Shown: positions 43,740-52,389 of the stretch, one piece after another
How the letters are laid out: every line of letters starts with the position of its first letter
Position numbering within the stretch: position 1 is the stretch's first letter
Source of the DNA: Mycobacterium sp. 050128
GTDB lineage: Bacteria > Actinomycetota > Actinomycetes > Mycobacteriales > Mycobacteriaceae
Reading direction: 5' to 3'
Assembly (NCBI RefSeq): GCF_036409155.1
Contig: NZ_JAZGLW010000001.1
Location: 3,286,001-3,350,000 of the forward strand
Length of the DNA stretch: 64,000 nucleotides
Translations under genes and position numbers: made by a program
Notes under the pieces: model-generated
Database searches by the model: none
What the model saw: the letters and a program-made list of their open reading frames with translations, nothing else
Told to the model about the DNA's origin: nothing

Positions 43740-44116
43740 TGGCGGTTCGTACGGCGCGCGAGGTCGTCGAACTCTACAACCTGGTGGTCTGGAACGAATG
43801 CGATGTCGAACTGGCTGAGGAGTTGTTGGGAGACAACGTTATCCGGCACGAGGTCGGTGCGGCACGAACACTCACTCATGCCGAGGCCGTTGCCCGGGTC
43901 ACGGATATGTGGGCGCAAGTCCAGTCATTGCACTTTGACCTCAACGTCGTCATCGCGAATGAGGACGGCGAGCACGTCGCGATCGTCTACGACTCGACCA
44001 TCACCACCAACGACGGCAACGAAACCCACATCGCCAGCATCGAGGTGTTCCGCGTCGTTGCCGGCCGGATCACCGAAGTCTGGAATTGCGGCTACCACCA
44101 AGGAGTTTGGAATTGA
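43736..44116 (+). CDS. SnoaL/NTF2-like domain protein
   Basis: The small 126-residue alpha+beta protein has the NTF2-like pattern VVELYNLVVWNECDVELAEELL, IRHEVGAARTLTHAEAVARV and a closing strand ITEVWNCGYHQG. Family members are ester cyclases, isomerases or dehydratases, or bind small hydrophobic ligands. The start is ATG 43736 within the hydrolase stop (or ATG 43739). It overlaps the TTG start of the LLM oxidoreductase, so translation is coupled. Its specific role is unknown. Confidence 0.85.
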   Translation: MMAVRTAREVVELYNLVVWNECDVELAEELLGDNVIRHEVGAARTLTHAEAVARVTDMWAQVQSLHFDLNVVIANEDGEHVAIVYDSTITTNDGNETHIASIEVFRVVAGRITEVWNCGYHQGVWN

Positions 44117-45171
44117 CTGACCGCGTGCTCGACGAATTGGGCTACTACCTGCTGGCCGGGGCCGGAGGCGAGGGCCCGTCGACTTTGATGGACGAAGCGC
44201 GCCGCGGCGAGGAGCTGGGCCTCGGCACCGCGTTCATCTCCGAGCGCTGGAACGTCAAGGAAGCGTCGTCACTGGTCGGGGCGGCCTGTGCGGTGACCAA
44301 CCGGATGCAGATCGCCACTGCCGCAACCAATCACAACACCCGGCATCCGCTGATCACCGGATCGTGGGCGACCACGATGCACCGGCTTTCCCGCGGACGC
44401 TTCACGCTGGGCATCGGCCGCGGCATCGCCGCGATCTACGGCGCCTTCGGCATCCCGGCGGTCACGACCGCACAGATGGAGGACTGGGCCCAGGTGATGC
44501 GCCGCCTGTTCCACGGCGAGCTGATCTTCAACCACGAAGGCCCGATGGGCAAATATCCGATCCTGTTCCTGGATCCGGACTTCAACGAGGACATCCGACT
44601 CGCGCTGGTGGCGTTCGGGCCCAACACCCTCGCGCTCGGCGGCCGCGCATTCGACGACGTCATCCTGCACACCTACTTCACGCCGGAGACGTTGCAGCGC
44701 TGCGTCAAAACCGTCAAGACCGCGGCGGAGAAGGCGGGCCGCGACCCCGACAGCGTGCGGGTGTGGTCGTGCTTCGCGACGGTCGGTGACCATCTTCCCG
44801 AAGAGCTGCGGCTGAAGAAGACCGTCGCCCGGCTGGCCACTTACCTGCAGGGGTACGGCGACTTGATGGTGCAGACCAACGACTGGGATCCGGCTGTGCT
44901 GGAACGCTTCCGGGCCGACTCCGTCGTCACCTCGATCGCCGGCGGGATCGACCACAAGGCCACGGCGGAGCAGATCGAGCACATCGCGACGCTGATTCCC
45001 GACGAGTGGCTGCAGCCGTCGGCGACCGGTTCAGCTCAGCAGTGTGCGGACCGCATCCGCAAGGAGTTCGAATACGGGGCCGACGCGCTGATCATGCACG
45101 GCGCGACACCTGACGAGCTGGAGCCGGTCGTCACCGCCTACCGGGCGGGGAGCACGCCACTCACGGCATGA
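44113..45171 (+). CDS. LLM-class (luciferase-like) flavin/F420-dependent oxidoreductase
   Basis: The protein has 352 residues from TTG 44113, which has AGGAG 7 bases upstream and overlaps the SnoaL stop (TTGA). It has the barrel pattern YYLLAGAGGEGPSTLMDEAR, LGLGTAFISERW, MQIATAATNHNTRHP and RGRFTLGIGRGI. Its TIM-barrel and residue pattern fit the mycobacterial F420-dependent dehydrogenase/reductase branch; the cofactor is not proven. It would oxidise an alcohol or reduce a double bond of a pathway intermediate. It overlaps the convergent carboxyltransferase end by 11 bases. Confidence 0.9.
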   Translation: MTDRVLDELGYYLLAGAGGEGPSTLMDEARRGEELGLGTAFISERWNVKEASSLVGAACAVTNRMQIATAATNHNTRHPLITGSWATTMHRLSRGRFTLGIGRGIAAIYGAFGIPAVTTAQMEDWAQVMRRLFHGELIFNHEGPMGKYPILFLDPDFNEDIRLALVAFGPNTLALGGRAFDDVILHTYFTPETLQRCVKTVKTAAEKAGRDPDSVRVWSCFATVGDHLPEELRLKKTVARLATYLQGYGDLMVQTNDWDPAVLERFRADSVVTSIAGGIDHKATAEQIEHIATLIPDEWLQPSATGSAQQCADRIRKEFEYGADALIMHGATPDELEPVVTAYRAGSTPLTA

Positions 45172-46657
45172 TGACGGTCCGGCTCACCGGCTGCGCGGCG
45201 GCCTGGCGGGCCGACAGACCTCGCAGCAGGGAAGCCAGCAAGGCGTCGCGGGTCTCGCGGGGATCGATGAGTTCGTCGAATCCCATGCTTTCGGCCGAGC
45301 GAAACGACGCCTGCAACTCGGCGTCACGCAACTTCGCGGTGACGTCCTCGCCGGCATGCGTCGCCCGGCCCAGCGCCGCTGCGCTCATGGCGCCCATCGT
45401 CGCGCCGGGGTAGGCGAACGTCGCGGACTGGCTGTCGAAACCCAACAGCGACATGACCATCGAGCCGAACCCGTACGCCTTACGCAGCGTCACATGCAGC
45501 TTGACGGTGCTGGCCGCCGTCTGGGCGGCGAACATCCGCGCGCCGGCGCGCAGCACGCCGCTGCGCTCGGACCGGCTGCCGGGCAGCATGCCGGGATTGT
45601 CCGCGAAGAAGATCAGCGGCAGGTGGAATGAGTCGGCCACCATGATGAAATGTGCCGCCTTGTCCGCGGCGTCGGCGTCGATGGAGCCGGCGAGCACGTT
45701 GGGCTGGTTCGCAACGACCGCGACCGGATGACCACCGAGATGGGCCAGCGCGCAGATGATCGCTTTGCCGTACCGCGGCTGGACCTCGAACCAGTCCGGC
45801 CGGTCGAAGACCACGTCGAGCACGGCGCGCATGTCATAGACGCGGCGGTTGTCGCGCGACACGATGTCGAGTAGTTCCGGCGTCGGCCGTGGCTCGCTGT
45901 CTTCGTCGCGGGGCAGCGGGGAGGGGTAGGACCATGCGCTCGGCGGGAAGTACGACAGGTAACGCCGGATGTCGGCAATGACGGCCTCGTCGTCGTCGGC
46001 CACATTGTGGATGACTCCGCTGGGCAGGGCGGTGACGGGTCCGCCGAGGTCCTCCTTCGAAATGTCTTCTCCCGTCGACTCTTTCACGACCGGAGGCCCC
46101 GCGGTGAAGATCGCTCCCTGGGCGCTCATGATCCGGAAGTCGCACACCGGTGCCACCAGTGCGCCATGTCCGGCCGAGGGGCCCAACACCGCGGCGACCG
46201 TTGGCACCTTGCCCGAGCACTGAGCCTGAGCGAGCAGGTCGGTGGGGGCGCGCCCGTAGTGTCCCCCGCCGGGGCGGAAGCCGGCGCCTTCGAGCAGCAT
46301 CACCAGCGGAGTCTTGTCGCGCAGCGCCAATTCGGCGATGCGGTAGCGCTTCGAGTTGCCGCCGGGTCCGATGCTGCCGGCCATCGTGGTGAAGTCCTCG
46401 GCGCCCAGCATCACCGGTGAGCCGTTGATCGATCCCGACCCCACGATCAGCGCGTCGGCCGCGACCTCGCCGCCGACCAGCGTGCCGATTTCGCGGAAGG
46501 TGCCCGGGTCTAGGAGCCGCTCGATGCGCGCGCGGGCGTCGAGCTTGCCCTTGCCTCGGTGCTTGTCGAGCCGCTCCGGGCCGCCCATGCCCCGTGCGTG
46601 CTGACGCCGACGGGCAAGATCGGAGAGCGTTTCCTCCCAATCCGGGGGTTTTGTCAT
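45161..46657 (-). CDS. acyl-CoA carboxylase carboxyltransferase (AccD-like)
   Basis: The 498-residue protein has both carboxyltransferase lobes: RERIERL-like start, then GPSAGHGALVAPVCDFRIM with the CoA oxyanion Gly residues, and the C-terminal lobe VVANQPNVLAGSIDADAADKAAHF and AYPGATMGAMSAA. Normally it needs a biotin carboxylase/BCCP subunit, and none lies nearby, so it must pair with one elsewhere or have become a decarboxylase or other transferase. The gene is monocistronic and convergent with the LLM gene. Substrate (acetyl-, propionyl-, methylcrotonyl- or another CoA) not deducible. Confidence 0.88.
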   Translation of the reverse strand: MTKPPDWEETLSDLARRRQHARGMGGPERLDKHRGKGKLDARARIERLLDPGTFREIGTLVGGEVAADALIVGSGSINGSPVMLGAEDFTTMAGSIGPGGNSKRYRIAELALRDKTPLVMLLEGAGFRPGGGHYGRAPTDLLAQAQCSGKVPTVAAVLGPSAGHGALVAPVCDFRIMSAQGAIFTAGPPVVKESTGEDISKEDLGGPVTALPSGVIHNVADDDEAVIADIRRYLSYFPPSAWSYPSPLPRDEDSEPRPTPELLDIVSRDNRRVYDMRAVLDVVFDRPDWFEVQPRYGKAIICALAHLGGHPVAVVANQPNVLAGSIDADAADKAAHFIMVADSFHLPLIFFADNPGMLPGSRSERSGVLRAGARMFAAQTAASTVKLHVTLRKAYGFGSMVMSLLGFDSQSATFAYPGATMGAMSAAALGRATHAGEDVTAKLRDAELQASFRSAESMGFDELIDPRETRDALLASLLRGLSARQAAAQPVSRTVIMP

Positions 46658-46780
46658 GCGTCAGTCCTACCTCGTGCGGATGCGATCGTGCGCGCCTAGT
46701 CCGATGGTGACGACCCGCTGCACCCGGCTACGCCGCGCTTGCGATCGTCCCTAGATGTGCAGGGTCACATACTGGATTGC

Positions 46781-46800
46781 TTACTGTAAAGTTACCCGCA
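46781..46800 (+). promoter_or_regulatory. leaderless promoter with TTACTGTAA palindrome
   Basis: TTACTGTAA (46781-46789, a 4-1-4 palindrome) contains a TACTGT minus-10 whose end is only 12 bases from the LLM start codon. There is no ribosome-binding site, so translation is probably leaderless or nearly so. Reverse strand reads TTACAGTAA, a WTACAGTA copy. Confidence 0.6.
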
Positions 46801-47819
46801 TGCCTGACGGCCCCCGGCTCAAGATCGACGGCGGCATCCCCAATCGCCTCGACCGCGTGGTGGAAGCAGTCGGCAACCTGGAACAACACGGTTACGACGG
46901 GGGCTGGACGGCCGAAACCAGTCACGACCCGTTTCTGCCGCTGCTGCTGGCCGCCGAGCACACGTCGCGGCTCGAACTGGGCACCAACATCGCGGTGGCG
47001 TTCGCGCGCAATCCGATGACCGTCGCCAACGTCGCGTGGGATTTGCAGGCGTACTCGCAGGGCCGCTTCATTCTGGGTTTGGGCACCCAGATCCAGCCGC
47101 ACATCGAGAAGCGATTCAGCATGCCGTGGAGTCATCCGGCCCGCCGGATGCGCGAATTCGTCTCCGCGTTGCACGCCATCTGGTCGGCGTGGAACGGCGA
47201 AGCCAAGCTGAGTTTCGAAGGCGACTTCTATACCCACAAGATCATGACGCCGATGTTCACCCCGGAACAGCACCCGTACCCGGTGCCGAAGGTGTTCGTT
47301 GCGGCGGTCGGCGAGGGAATGACCGAGATGTGCGGTGAGGTCGCCGACGGTCACCTCGGCCACCCGATGGTTTCGAAGCGCTACCTCAACGAGGTGACGG
47401 TGCCGGCGCTGTTGCGCGGGGCGCAGCGGGCCGGCCGCGGTCGTTCGGATTTCGAAGTCTGCGCCGAGGTGATGGTCGCGACCGGCGAAAGCGACGCCGA
47501 ACTGGAAGCTTCCATGACGGCTGCCCGCAAGCAGATCGCCTTCTACGGCTCCACGCCGGCGTACCGCAAGGTGCTCGAGTTGCACGGCTGGGGCGGGCTG
47601 CACACCGAGCTGAATCGTCTGTCCAAGCAAGGCGAATGGGATGCGATGGGATCGCTGATCGACGACGAAATGCTGGGTGCTTTCGCGGTCGTCGGTCCCG
47701 TCGACAGAGTCGGAGCCGCGCTGCATAGCCGGTGTGAGGGCGTCGATCGCGTGCTGCCGATCTTCTACAACGCTTCACCATCCTGTATTACCGCCGTAAT
47801 GAAGGAGTTTCGCCAGTGA
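46800..47819 (+). CDS. LLM-class F420-dependent-type oxidoreductase
   Basis: The protein has 339 residues from ATG 46800. The barrel shows KIDGGIPNRLDRVVEAVGNLE, GYDGGWTAETSHDPFLP, LELGTNIAVAFARNPM and GRFILGLGTQIQPHIEKRF, a mycobacterial F420-type family distinct from the LLM protein at 44113. The stop overlaps the GTG of the following P450 (GTGA), so the two enzymes are made together. Alcohol/ketone conversion of a P450 product or substrate is likely. The frame is open for 45 bases upstream, but that lies in the promoter. Confidence 0.9.
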   Translation: MPDGPRLKIDGGIPNRLDRVVEAVGNLEQHGYDGGWTAETSHDPFLPLLLAAEHTSRLELGTNIAVAFARNPMTVANVAWDLQAYSQGRFILGLGTQIQPHIEKRFSMPWSHPARRMREFVSALHAIWSAWNGEAKLSFEGDFYTHKIMTPMFTPEQHPYPVPKVFVAAVGEGMTEMCGEVADGHLGHPMVSKRYLNEVTVPALLRGAQRAGRGRSDFEVCAEVMVATGESDAELEASMTAARKQIAFYGSTPAYRKVLELHGWGGLHTELNRLSKQGEWDAMGSLIDDEMLGAFAVVGPVDRVGAALHSRCEGVDRVLPIFYNASPSCITAVMKEFRQ

Positions 47820-49051
47820 GCACAACGACGATGGACGACGCCGGAAAGTCTCTGGCAGATCCGTTGGCGTACACCGACGAGAAGCGGCTGCACGCGGCGC
47901 TGGCGCACTTGCGTGCCGCCGCGCCGGTGTCGTGGGTTGAGGTGCCGGACTACAAGCCGTTCTGGGCTATCACCAAACACGCCGACATCATGGACATCGA
48001 GCGCGAGAACATGAAGTTCACCAACTGGCCGCGCCCGGTGCTGACCACCACCGTGGGCGACGAGCTGCAAGCCAACGCCGGAGTGCGCACGCTGATTCAC
48101 ATGGACGACCCGCAACACCGGGTGGTACGCGCGATCGGCTCGGACTGGTTTCGGCCAAAGGCTATGCGCGCGATGAAGATGCGCGTCGACGAACTCGCCA
48201 AGATCTACGTCGACAAGATGCTGGCCGTCGGGCCGGAATGCGACTTCGTCCAGCAGATCGCGGTGAACTATCCGCTCTATGTGATCATGTCCTTGCTCGG
48301 CATCCCGGAAGCCGACTTCGCCCGCATGCTCAAGCTCACCCAGGAGCTGTTCGGAAGCGAAGACAGCGAATTCAAGCGCGGCACCACGAATGAGGACCAG
48401 ATCCCCGCACTGCTCGACATGTTCGGCTACTTCAACGACGTGACGGCGTCGCGCCGCGAGAACCCGACCGAAGACCTCGCCTCGGCGATCGCCAACGCCC
48501 GCGTCGACGGCGAGCCGCTATCCGACATCGACACCGTGTCTTACTACCTGATCGTGGCCACCGCGGGTCACGACACCACCAGCGCGACCATTTCCGGTGG
48601 CATGCAGGCACTTATCGAAAACCCGGATCAGCAGAGGCGCTTGCGTGACAATCTCGACCTGATGCCGTTGGCCACCGAGGAGATGATCCGTTGGGTCACC
48701 CCGGTCAAGGAGTTCATGCGTACCGCCAACGAGGACACCACCGTACGCGGAGTGCCGATTGCCGCAGGGGATTCCCTGTTGCTGTCCTATGTGTCGGGCA
48801 ATCGCGACGAGGATGTCTTCGACGATCCGTTCCGCTTCGACGTGGGGCGTGACCCCAACAAACACCTGGCCTTCGGCTACGGCGTGCACTTCTGCATGGG
48901 CGCCGCGCTGGCCCGAATGGAAGTCAACAGCTTCTTCTCCGAGCTGCTGCCCAGGCTCAAATCGATTGAGCTGACCGGCGATCCCGAACTGGTTGCGACG
49001 ACATTCGTCGGCGGCCTCAAGCACCTCCCGGTGCGCTACTCGCTGGCCTGA
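47816..49051 (+). CDS. cytochrome P450
   Basis: The 411-residue soluble P450 starts at GTG 47816. The I-helix is IVATAGHDTTSAT, the K-helix EEMIRWVTP with ExxR, and the heme loop FGYGVHFCMGAALARME with axial Cys. It differs from the other two P450s of the window (canonical AGxDTT, not AGLETT), indicating a different subfamily, more like the sterol- or terpenoid-hydroxylating mycobacterial P450s (recollection). It is coupled to the upstream LLM oxidoreductase. No ferredoxin gene follows directly. Confidence 0.94.
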   Translation: MSTTTMDDAGKSLADPLAYTDEKRLHAALAHLRAAAPVSWVEVPDYKPFWAITKHADIMDIERENMKFTNWPRPVLTTTVGDELQANAGVRTLIHMDDPQHRVVRAIGSDWFRPKAMRAMKMRVDELAKIYVDKMLAVGPECDFVQQIAVNYPLYVIMSLLGIPEADFARMLKLTQELFGSEDSEFKRGTTNEDQIPALLDMFGYFNDVTASRRENPTEDLASAIANARVDGEPLSDIDTVSYYLIVATAGHDTTSATISGGMQALIENPDQQRRLRDNLDLMPLATEEMIRWVTPVKEFMRTANEDTTVRGVPIAAGDSLLLSYVSGNRDEDVFDDPFRFDVGRDPNKHLAFGYGVHFCMGAALARMEVNSFFSELLPRLKSIELTGDPELVATTFVGGLKHLPVRYSLA

Positions 49052-49223
49052 GCCGCCCCGCTAGGGTTGCGCAGCCTTTTGATGGCGTTGTGCATGGGCA
49101 CATCGGGCGCCCACCAACGCTGTGCCGGATTACATCGACACCGCCGCGCTGACGGGCGAGACTGAATCGCGACGCACTGCCGTGCGGCCTCTTGGGGCCT
49201 GGGTATAGAAAGTTGGGCAGCTC

Positions 49224-50837
49224 ATGGCAAACGGGAAAACGGTCCACGAAGTCACCTACGACCTGCTCCGCAAATTGGGCCTTACCACGGTGTTCGGTAA
49301 TCCCGGTTCTACCGAGCAAACATTCTTGAAGAACTTCCCCGACGATTTCACCTATGTCCTTGGGCTGCAAGAAGCCTCGGTGTTGGCCATGGCCGACGGG
49401 TTTGCGCAATCCACCGGCAAACCGACGTTGGTCAACCTGCACACCAGCGCCGGGACCGGCAACGCGATGGGCAGCCTGATGACCGCGTACAAGGGCAACA
49501 CCCCGCTCATCGTCACGGCCGGCCAGCAGACCCGGGAAATGGTGTTGTGCGAGCCGTACTTGACCAATCCCAATGAAAATTTGCTGCCCTTGCCCTGGGT
49601 GAAGTGGGCGTACGAACCCAAGCGTGCCGAAGACGTGCCCGCGGCATTCATGCGCGCCTACACGGTGGCGTTGCAGCCGCCGGCCGGGCCCGTGTATCTG
49701 TCGATACCGCTTGACGACTGGGACAAGCCGGCACTGGGGCCTGCGGTCGTTCGCACCGTCAGCCACCGGGTGGCGCCCGATGCCGAGCGGCTGCGGGAGT
49801 TCGCCGACCGGATCAACAACGCGCAGCGGCCGCTGCTGGTCTTCGGTCCCGAGGTCGATCGCAGCGGCGGCTGGGACGCCGGTGTGGCGTTTGCCGAAAA
49901 GCTTGGCGCCCCGGTTCACAGCGGCCCGCTGCCCGACCGTGCGTCGTTTCCGGAGAACCACCCGCAATATCGGGGCATGCTCCCGTTGACCATCGCCGGG
50001 GTGGCCGAGGTGCTGCGCGGTCACGACCTGGTTGTGGTGATCGGCGCCCAGGTCTTCCGGTACTACCCGTATGTAGCCGGCGAGTACCTGCCCGAGGGCA
50101 GCGAATTACTGCACATCACCGCCGACCCCGCGCTGGCCGGGGCCGCACCCGTCGGTGACAGCCTGATCAGCGATACCCGGTTGGCCCTCGAGCAGCTGGT
50201 GGGTCTGATCAGCGACCGCGGTACCGCTTCCGCCGGAGCCGCGCCGGCCGCGAAGATCGAAATCGTCGACGCGGACTCGTCGCCACTGACCCCGGATGCG
50301 GCGTGGTCCACGCTGGCCACCGTCAAACCCGCGGATTCCCCGGTCGTCACGGAGTCGACGTCGACGATGGCTCAGCAGCTGCATTGGCTGCCCACCACCC
50401 GACCGGGCTCGTTCTTCGCGACCGCCAGCGGTGGCATCGGCTGGGGCGTGCCGGGCGCGGTAGGCGTCGCACTCGGCGATCGCGCTCGCGGCGTCAAGCG
50501 CACCGTGATCGCCACGATCGGCGACGGTTCGTTTCAATACTCGATCCAGGCGATTTACACCGCCGCCCAGCACCGGCTGCCCATCGTCTTCGTGGTGATG
50601 CGTAACGAGGAGTACTCGGTGCTCAAAGCGTTCGCATTGCTGGAGGAAACCCCGAACGTGCCCGGTCTCGATCTTCCGGGGCTCGACATTGCTTCTTTGG
50701 CAACGGGTTTCGGCTGCCGGGCGGTCAATGTCGATACCACCGAAAAGCTCGCCACGGAGTTCACGACGGCGCTGACCGCCGACGGGCCCACGGTCATCGT
50801 GGTGCGGACCAAACCACAGCTGGCGCATCTGGGCTGA
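49224..50837 (+). CDS. mdlC: ThDP-dependent benzoylformate decarboxylase-like enzyme
   Basis: The 537-residue enzyme of the pyruvate-decarboxylase superfamily closely follows benzoylformate decarboxylase in layout. It has GNPGSTEQTF (Ser29), the ThDP-activating Glu50 in LQEASVLAM, active-site His73 in VNLHTSAG, and the ThDP/Mg motif GDGSFQYS ... NEEY (from about residue 433). The position of the second active-site His of the Pseudomonas enzyme is Tyr281 (VFRYYPYVAG). It should decarboxylate an aryl- or branched 2-keto acid to an aldehyde, or carboligate. It is monocistronic, with a weak ribosome site and TATAGA upstream. The symbol denotes family only. Confidence 0.88.
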   Translation: MANGKTVHEVTYDLLRKLGLTTVFGNPGSTEQTFLKNFPDDFTYVLGLQEASVLAMADGFAQSTGKPTLVNLHTSAGTGNAMGSLMTAYKGNTPLIVTAGQQTREMVLCEPYLTNPNENLLPLPWVKWAYEPKRAEDVPAAFMRAYTVALQPPAGPVYLSIPLDDWDKPALGPAVVRTVSHRVAPDAERLREFADRINNAQRPLLVFGPEVDRSGGWDAGVAFAEKLGAPVHSGPLPDRASFPENHPQYRGMLPLTIAGVAEVLRGHDLVVVIGAQVFRYYPYVAGEYLPEGSELLHITADPALAGAAPVGDSLISDTRLALEQLVGLISDRGTASAGAAPAAKIEIVDADSSPLTPDAAWSTLATVKPADSPVVTESTSTMAQQLHWLPTTRPGSFFATASGGIGWGVPGAVGVALGDRARGVKRTVIATIGDGSFQYSIQAIYTAAQHRLPIVFVVMRNEEYSVLKAFALLEETPNVPGLDLPGLDIASLATGFGCRAVNVDTTEKLATEFTTALTADGPTVIVVRTKPQLAHLG

Positions 50838-50912
50838 CCCGGCTCGAACACGCGGTGACGATCCCGCGTGACGAGATGACGCCGCGCATCGGGATCGCGG
50901 TTCCTGGTTTTC

Positions 50913-51029
50913 ATGCAGCAGTACACGCCGCAGGCGCGCTTCACCGCGACCGTCGACGAGGGGGCCGATCAGCTGGTGTGGCTCGCCTCGAGCGCTCCCG
51001 GTGTCGAATGGACACGGCGCCCTCGATAG
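50913..51029 (+). pseudogene. possible remnant of an SDR C-terminal region
   Basis: A 38-codon frame reads VDEGADQLVWLASSAPGVEW, the kind of phrase found near the C-terminus of some short-chain dehydrogenases (EGAD..VWLA). The rest of such a gene is absent upstream, and the frame ends abruptly just before the TetR promoter. It is either a decayed SDR fragment or a chance resemblance. Confidence 0.4.
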
Positions 51030-51036
51030 ACCATTC

Positions 51037-51072
51037 GATACCCGTTGGTATCTAACCGATACTGGGGAGTAT
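51037..51072. promoter_or_regulatory. double operator and leaderless promoter of TetR gene
   Basis: GATACC-CGTT-GGTATC (51037-51052) is a perfect 6-4-6 inverted repeat, and ATACT-GGGG-AGTAT (51059-51072) is a perfect 5-4-5 repeat running into the start codon. GATACT at 51058-51063 can be the minus-10, placing the start of RNA at or next to ATG 51071. It is likely to be the TetR autoregulatory site. Confidence 0.7.
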
Positions 51073-51697
51073 GCTGCTGGACATGTCACCGGTGAAGCCG
51101 CATCGCACCCGTCCCACCCGGGGCGAGGTTCGCGACCGAATCCTGGATGCGGCCTCCAAAGTGTTCGCGGCCGAGGGGTTCGCCGGTGCCACCATCGACG
51201 CGATCGGTCAGGCCGCGGGCTTCACCAAGGGCGCCGTCTACTCGAACTTCGAGTCGAAGGATGAACTGTTCCTGGCGCTGGTTGACCGCGAGTTCGAGTT
51301 GCGCGGCGAACAGATTGCGATAGCGCTGGACAGCAGCGGCGGCGACACGGCGGCGGCCGCACGCGAGGTGAGCCGGTCGGTGCTCGACTCCGTTCGCGAT
51401 CATTCCGACTACTACGTGCTGCTCGTGGAGTATTGGCTGCGTGCCCAGCGTGATCCGCAGCTTCGCGAGCGGCTGATCGGGCGCCGTCGCGCCGCGGCCG
51501 ACCAGGCCCTGCACATCGTCGAATCGACCGACACCGTGCCGTCGGATCGGCGGCTGGTCGACGTCGCCCAGCTCGTCGTCACCATCAACCTGGGCGTCGC
51601 GATGGAAGAGGTGCTGCGCCCCGGAAGCATCAACCCCGACCTGCTCGCACAACTGATCACCGCACTGCTGGAATCGATTCCGGTTTCCGGCGATTAG
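51071..51697 (+). CDS. TetR-family transcriptional regulator
   Basis: The protein has 208 residues. Residues about 15-60 carry the TetR helix-turn-helix (RILDAASKVFAAEGFAGATI then TKGAVYSNFESKDELF), followed by a helical ligand domain. ATG 51071 fits a leaderless transcript; ATG 51083 is the alternative. Two inverted repeats sit directly over the start. The following genes encode a degenerate ABC ATPase-like protein and a YhgE/Pip membrane protein at 12-base and 2-base spacing, so this is probably the local repressor of an export-like system. Confidence 0.92.
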   Translation: MLLDMSPVKPHRTRPTRGEVRDRILDAASKVFAAEGFAGATIDAIGQAAGFTKGAVYSNFESKDELFLALVDREFELRGEQIAIALDSSGGDTAAAAREVSRSVLDSVRDHSDYYVLLVEYWLRAQRDPQLRERLIGRRRAAADQALHIVESTDTVPSDRRLVDVAQLVVTINLGVAMEEVLRPGSINPDLLAQLITALLESIPVSGD

Positions 51698-51709
51698 GGG
51701 AACGACACC

Positions 51710-52387
51710 ATGGACACCGAAGACGATCCGGACACCAGTGCTCCGATAATCACCGCCAACGGGTTGGGGGTCGACGGCGAACACGGGCCCATCTTCTCGA
51801 GCGTCGACCTTGCCCTGACGCCGGGTTTTCACGCGATTCAGATGCCCGGGGGACCGGGACAGACCACGCTGCTGTTGACGCTCGCGGGACGTTTCAAGGC
51901 CACCTACGGCTCGCTGACCGTGCTCGGCGAAACCACGCCGCGCGCGATTCGCCGCCATTGCGCGATCGCGGCATTCGACGACATCGACGAGCTGGAGGAG
52001 TCGGTGACCGTGGCGACCGTGCTCGCCGAGCAACGCCGGTGGTTGGCGCCATGGTATTCACTGGTGCCGCTGCAAGCCGGTCAGGCCGAGCTGACGGAGG
52101 TCTTCGGCGATATACCCCCGCCGTCCTCCGGCACCTACATCGTCGAATTGTCCGATCTGGAACTGTTTTTGCTGCGCATCACGCTGGCGCTGCTGTCGAA
52201 TCGTCCGATCCTGGTGGTCGGCGACCTCGAGCAAGTGCGCGACAACTCCAGGCGAGCGATCGCGGTGGAGCGGCTCGGCGTGATCGCGAAGCAGCGCACC
52301 GTCGTGGTCGGCGTCGCCAACCCGCTCGGCACCGACGCACCCGAGCATGGGCTTCACGATCGCCGCGTCCTGACCGGAGGGAATTGA
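51710..52387 (+). CDS. ABC ATPase-like protein with degenerate Walker A and signature motifs
   Basis: The 225-residue protein follows the ABC nucleotide-binding domain: IITANGLGVDG, GPIFSSVDLALTPGFHAIQM, then MPGGPGQTTLLLTLAG at the Walker A site where the invariant Lys is Gln. The LSGGQ signature is replaced by VELSDLELFLLR, and the Walker B region reads PILVVGDLEQV with no DE pair. ATP hydrolysis is therefore doubtful. It lies 12 bases after the TetR gene and 2 bases before the YhgE/Pip gene, so it probably acts with that membrane protein as a structural or regulatory partner. Confidence 0.82.
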   Translation: MDTEDDPDTSAPIITANGLGVDGEHGPIFSSVDLALTPGFHAIQMPGGPGQTTLLLTLAGRFKATYGSLTVLGETTPRAIRRHCAIAAFDDIDELEESVTVATVLAEQRRWLAPWYSLVPLQAGQAELTEVFGDIPPPSSGTYIVELSDLELFLLRITLALLSNRPILVVGDLEQVRDNSRRAIAVERLGVIAKQRTVVVGVANPLGTDAPEHGLHDRRVLTGGN

Positions 52388-52389
52388 AG

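Noticed and set aside
49052..49223. Possible small gene before the benzoylformate decarboxylase-like gene
   Set aside because: Short frames there have no ribosome site or family similarity; it looks like leader sequence with a weak minus-10 (TATAGA).
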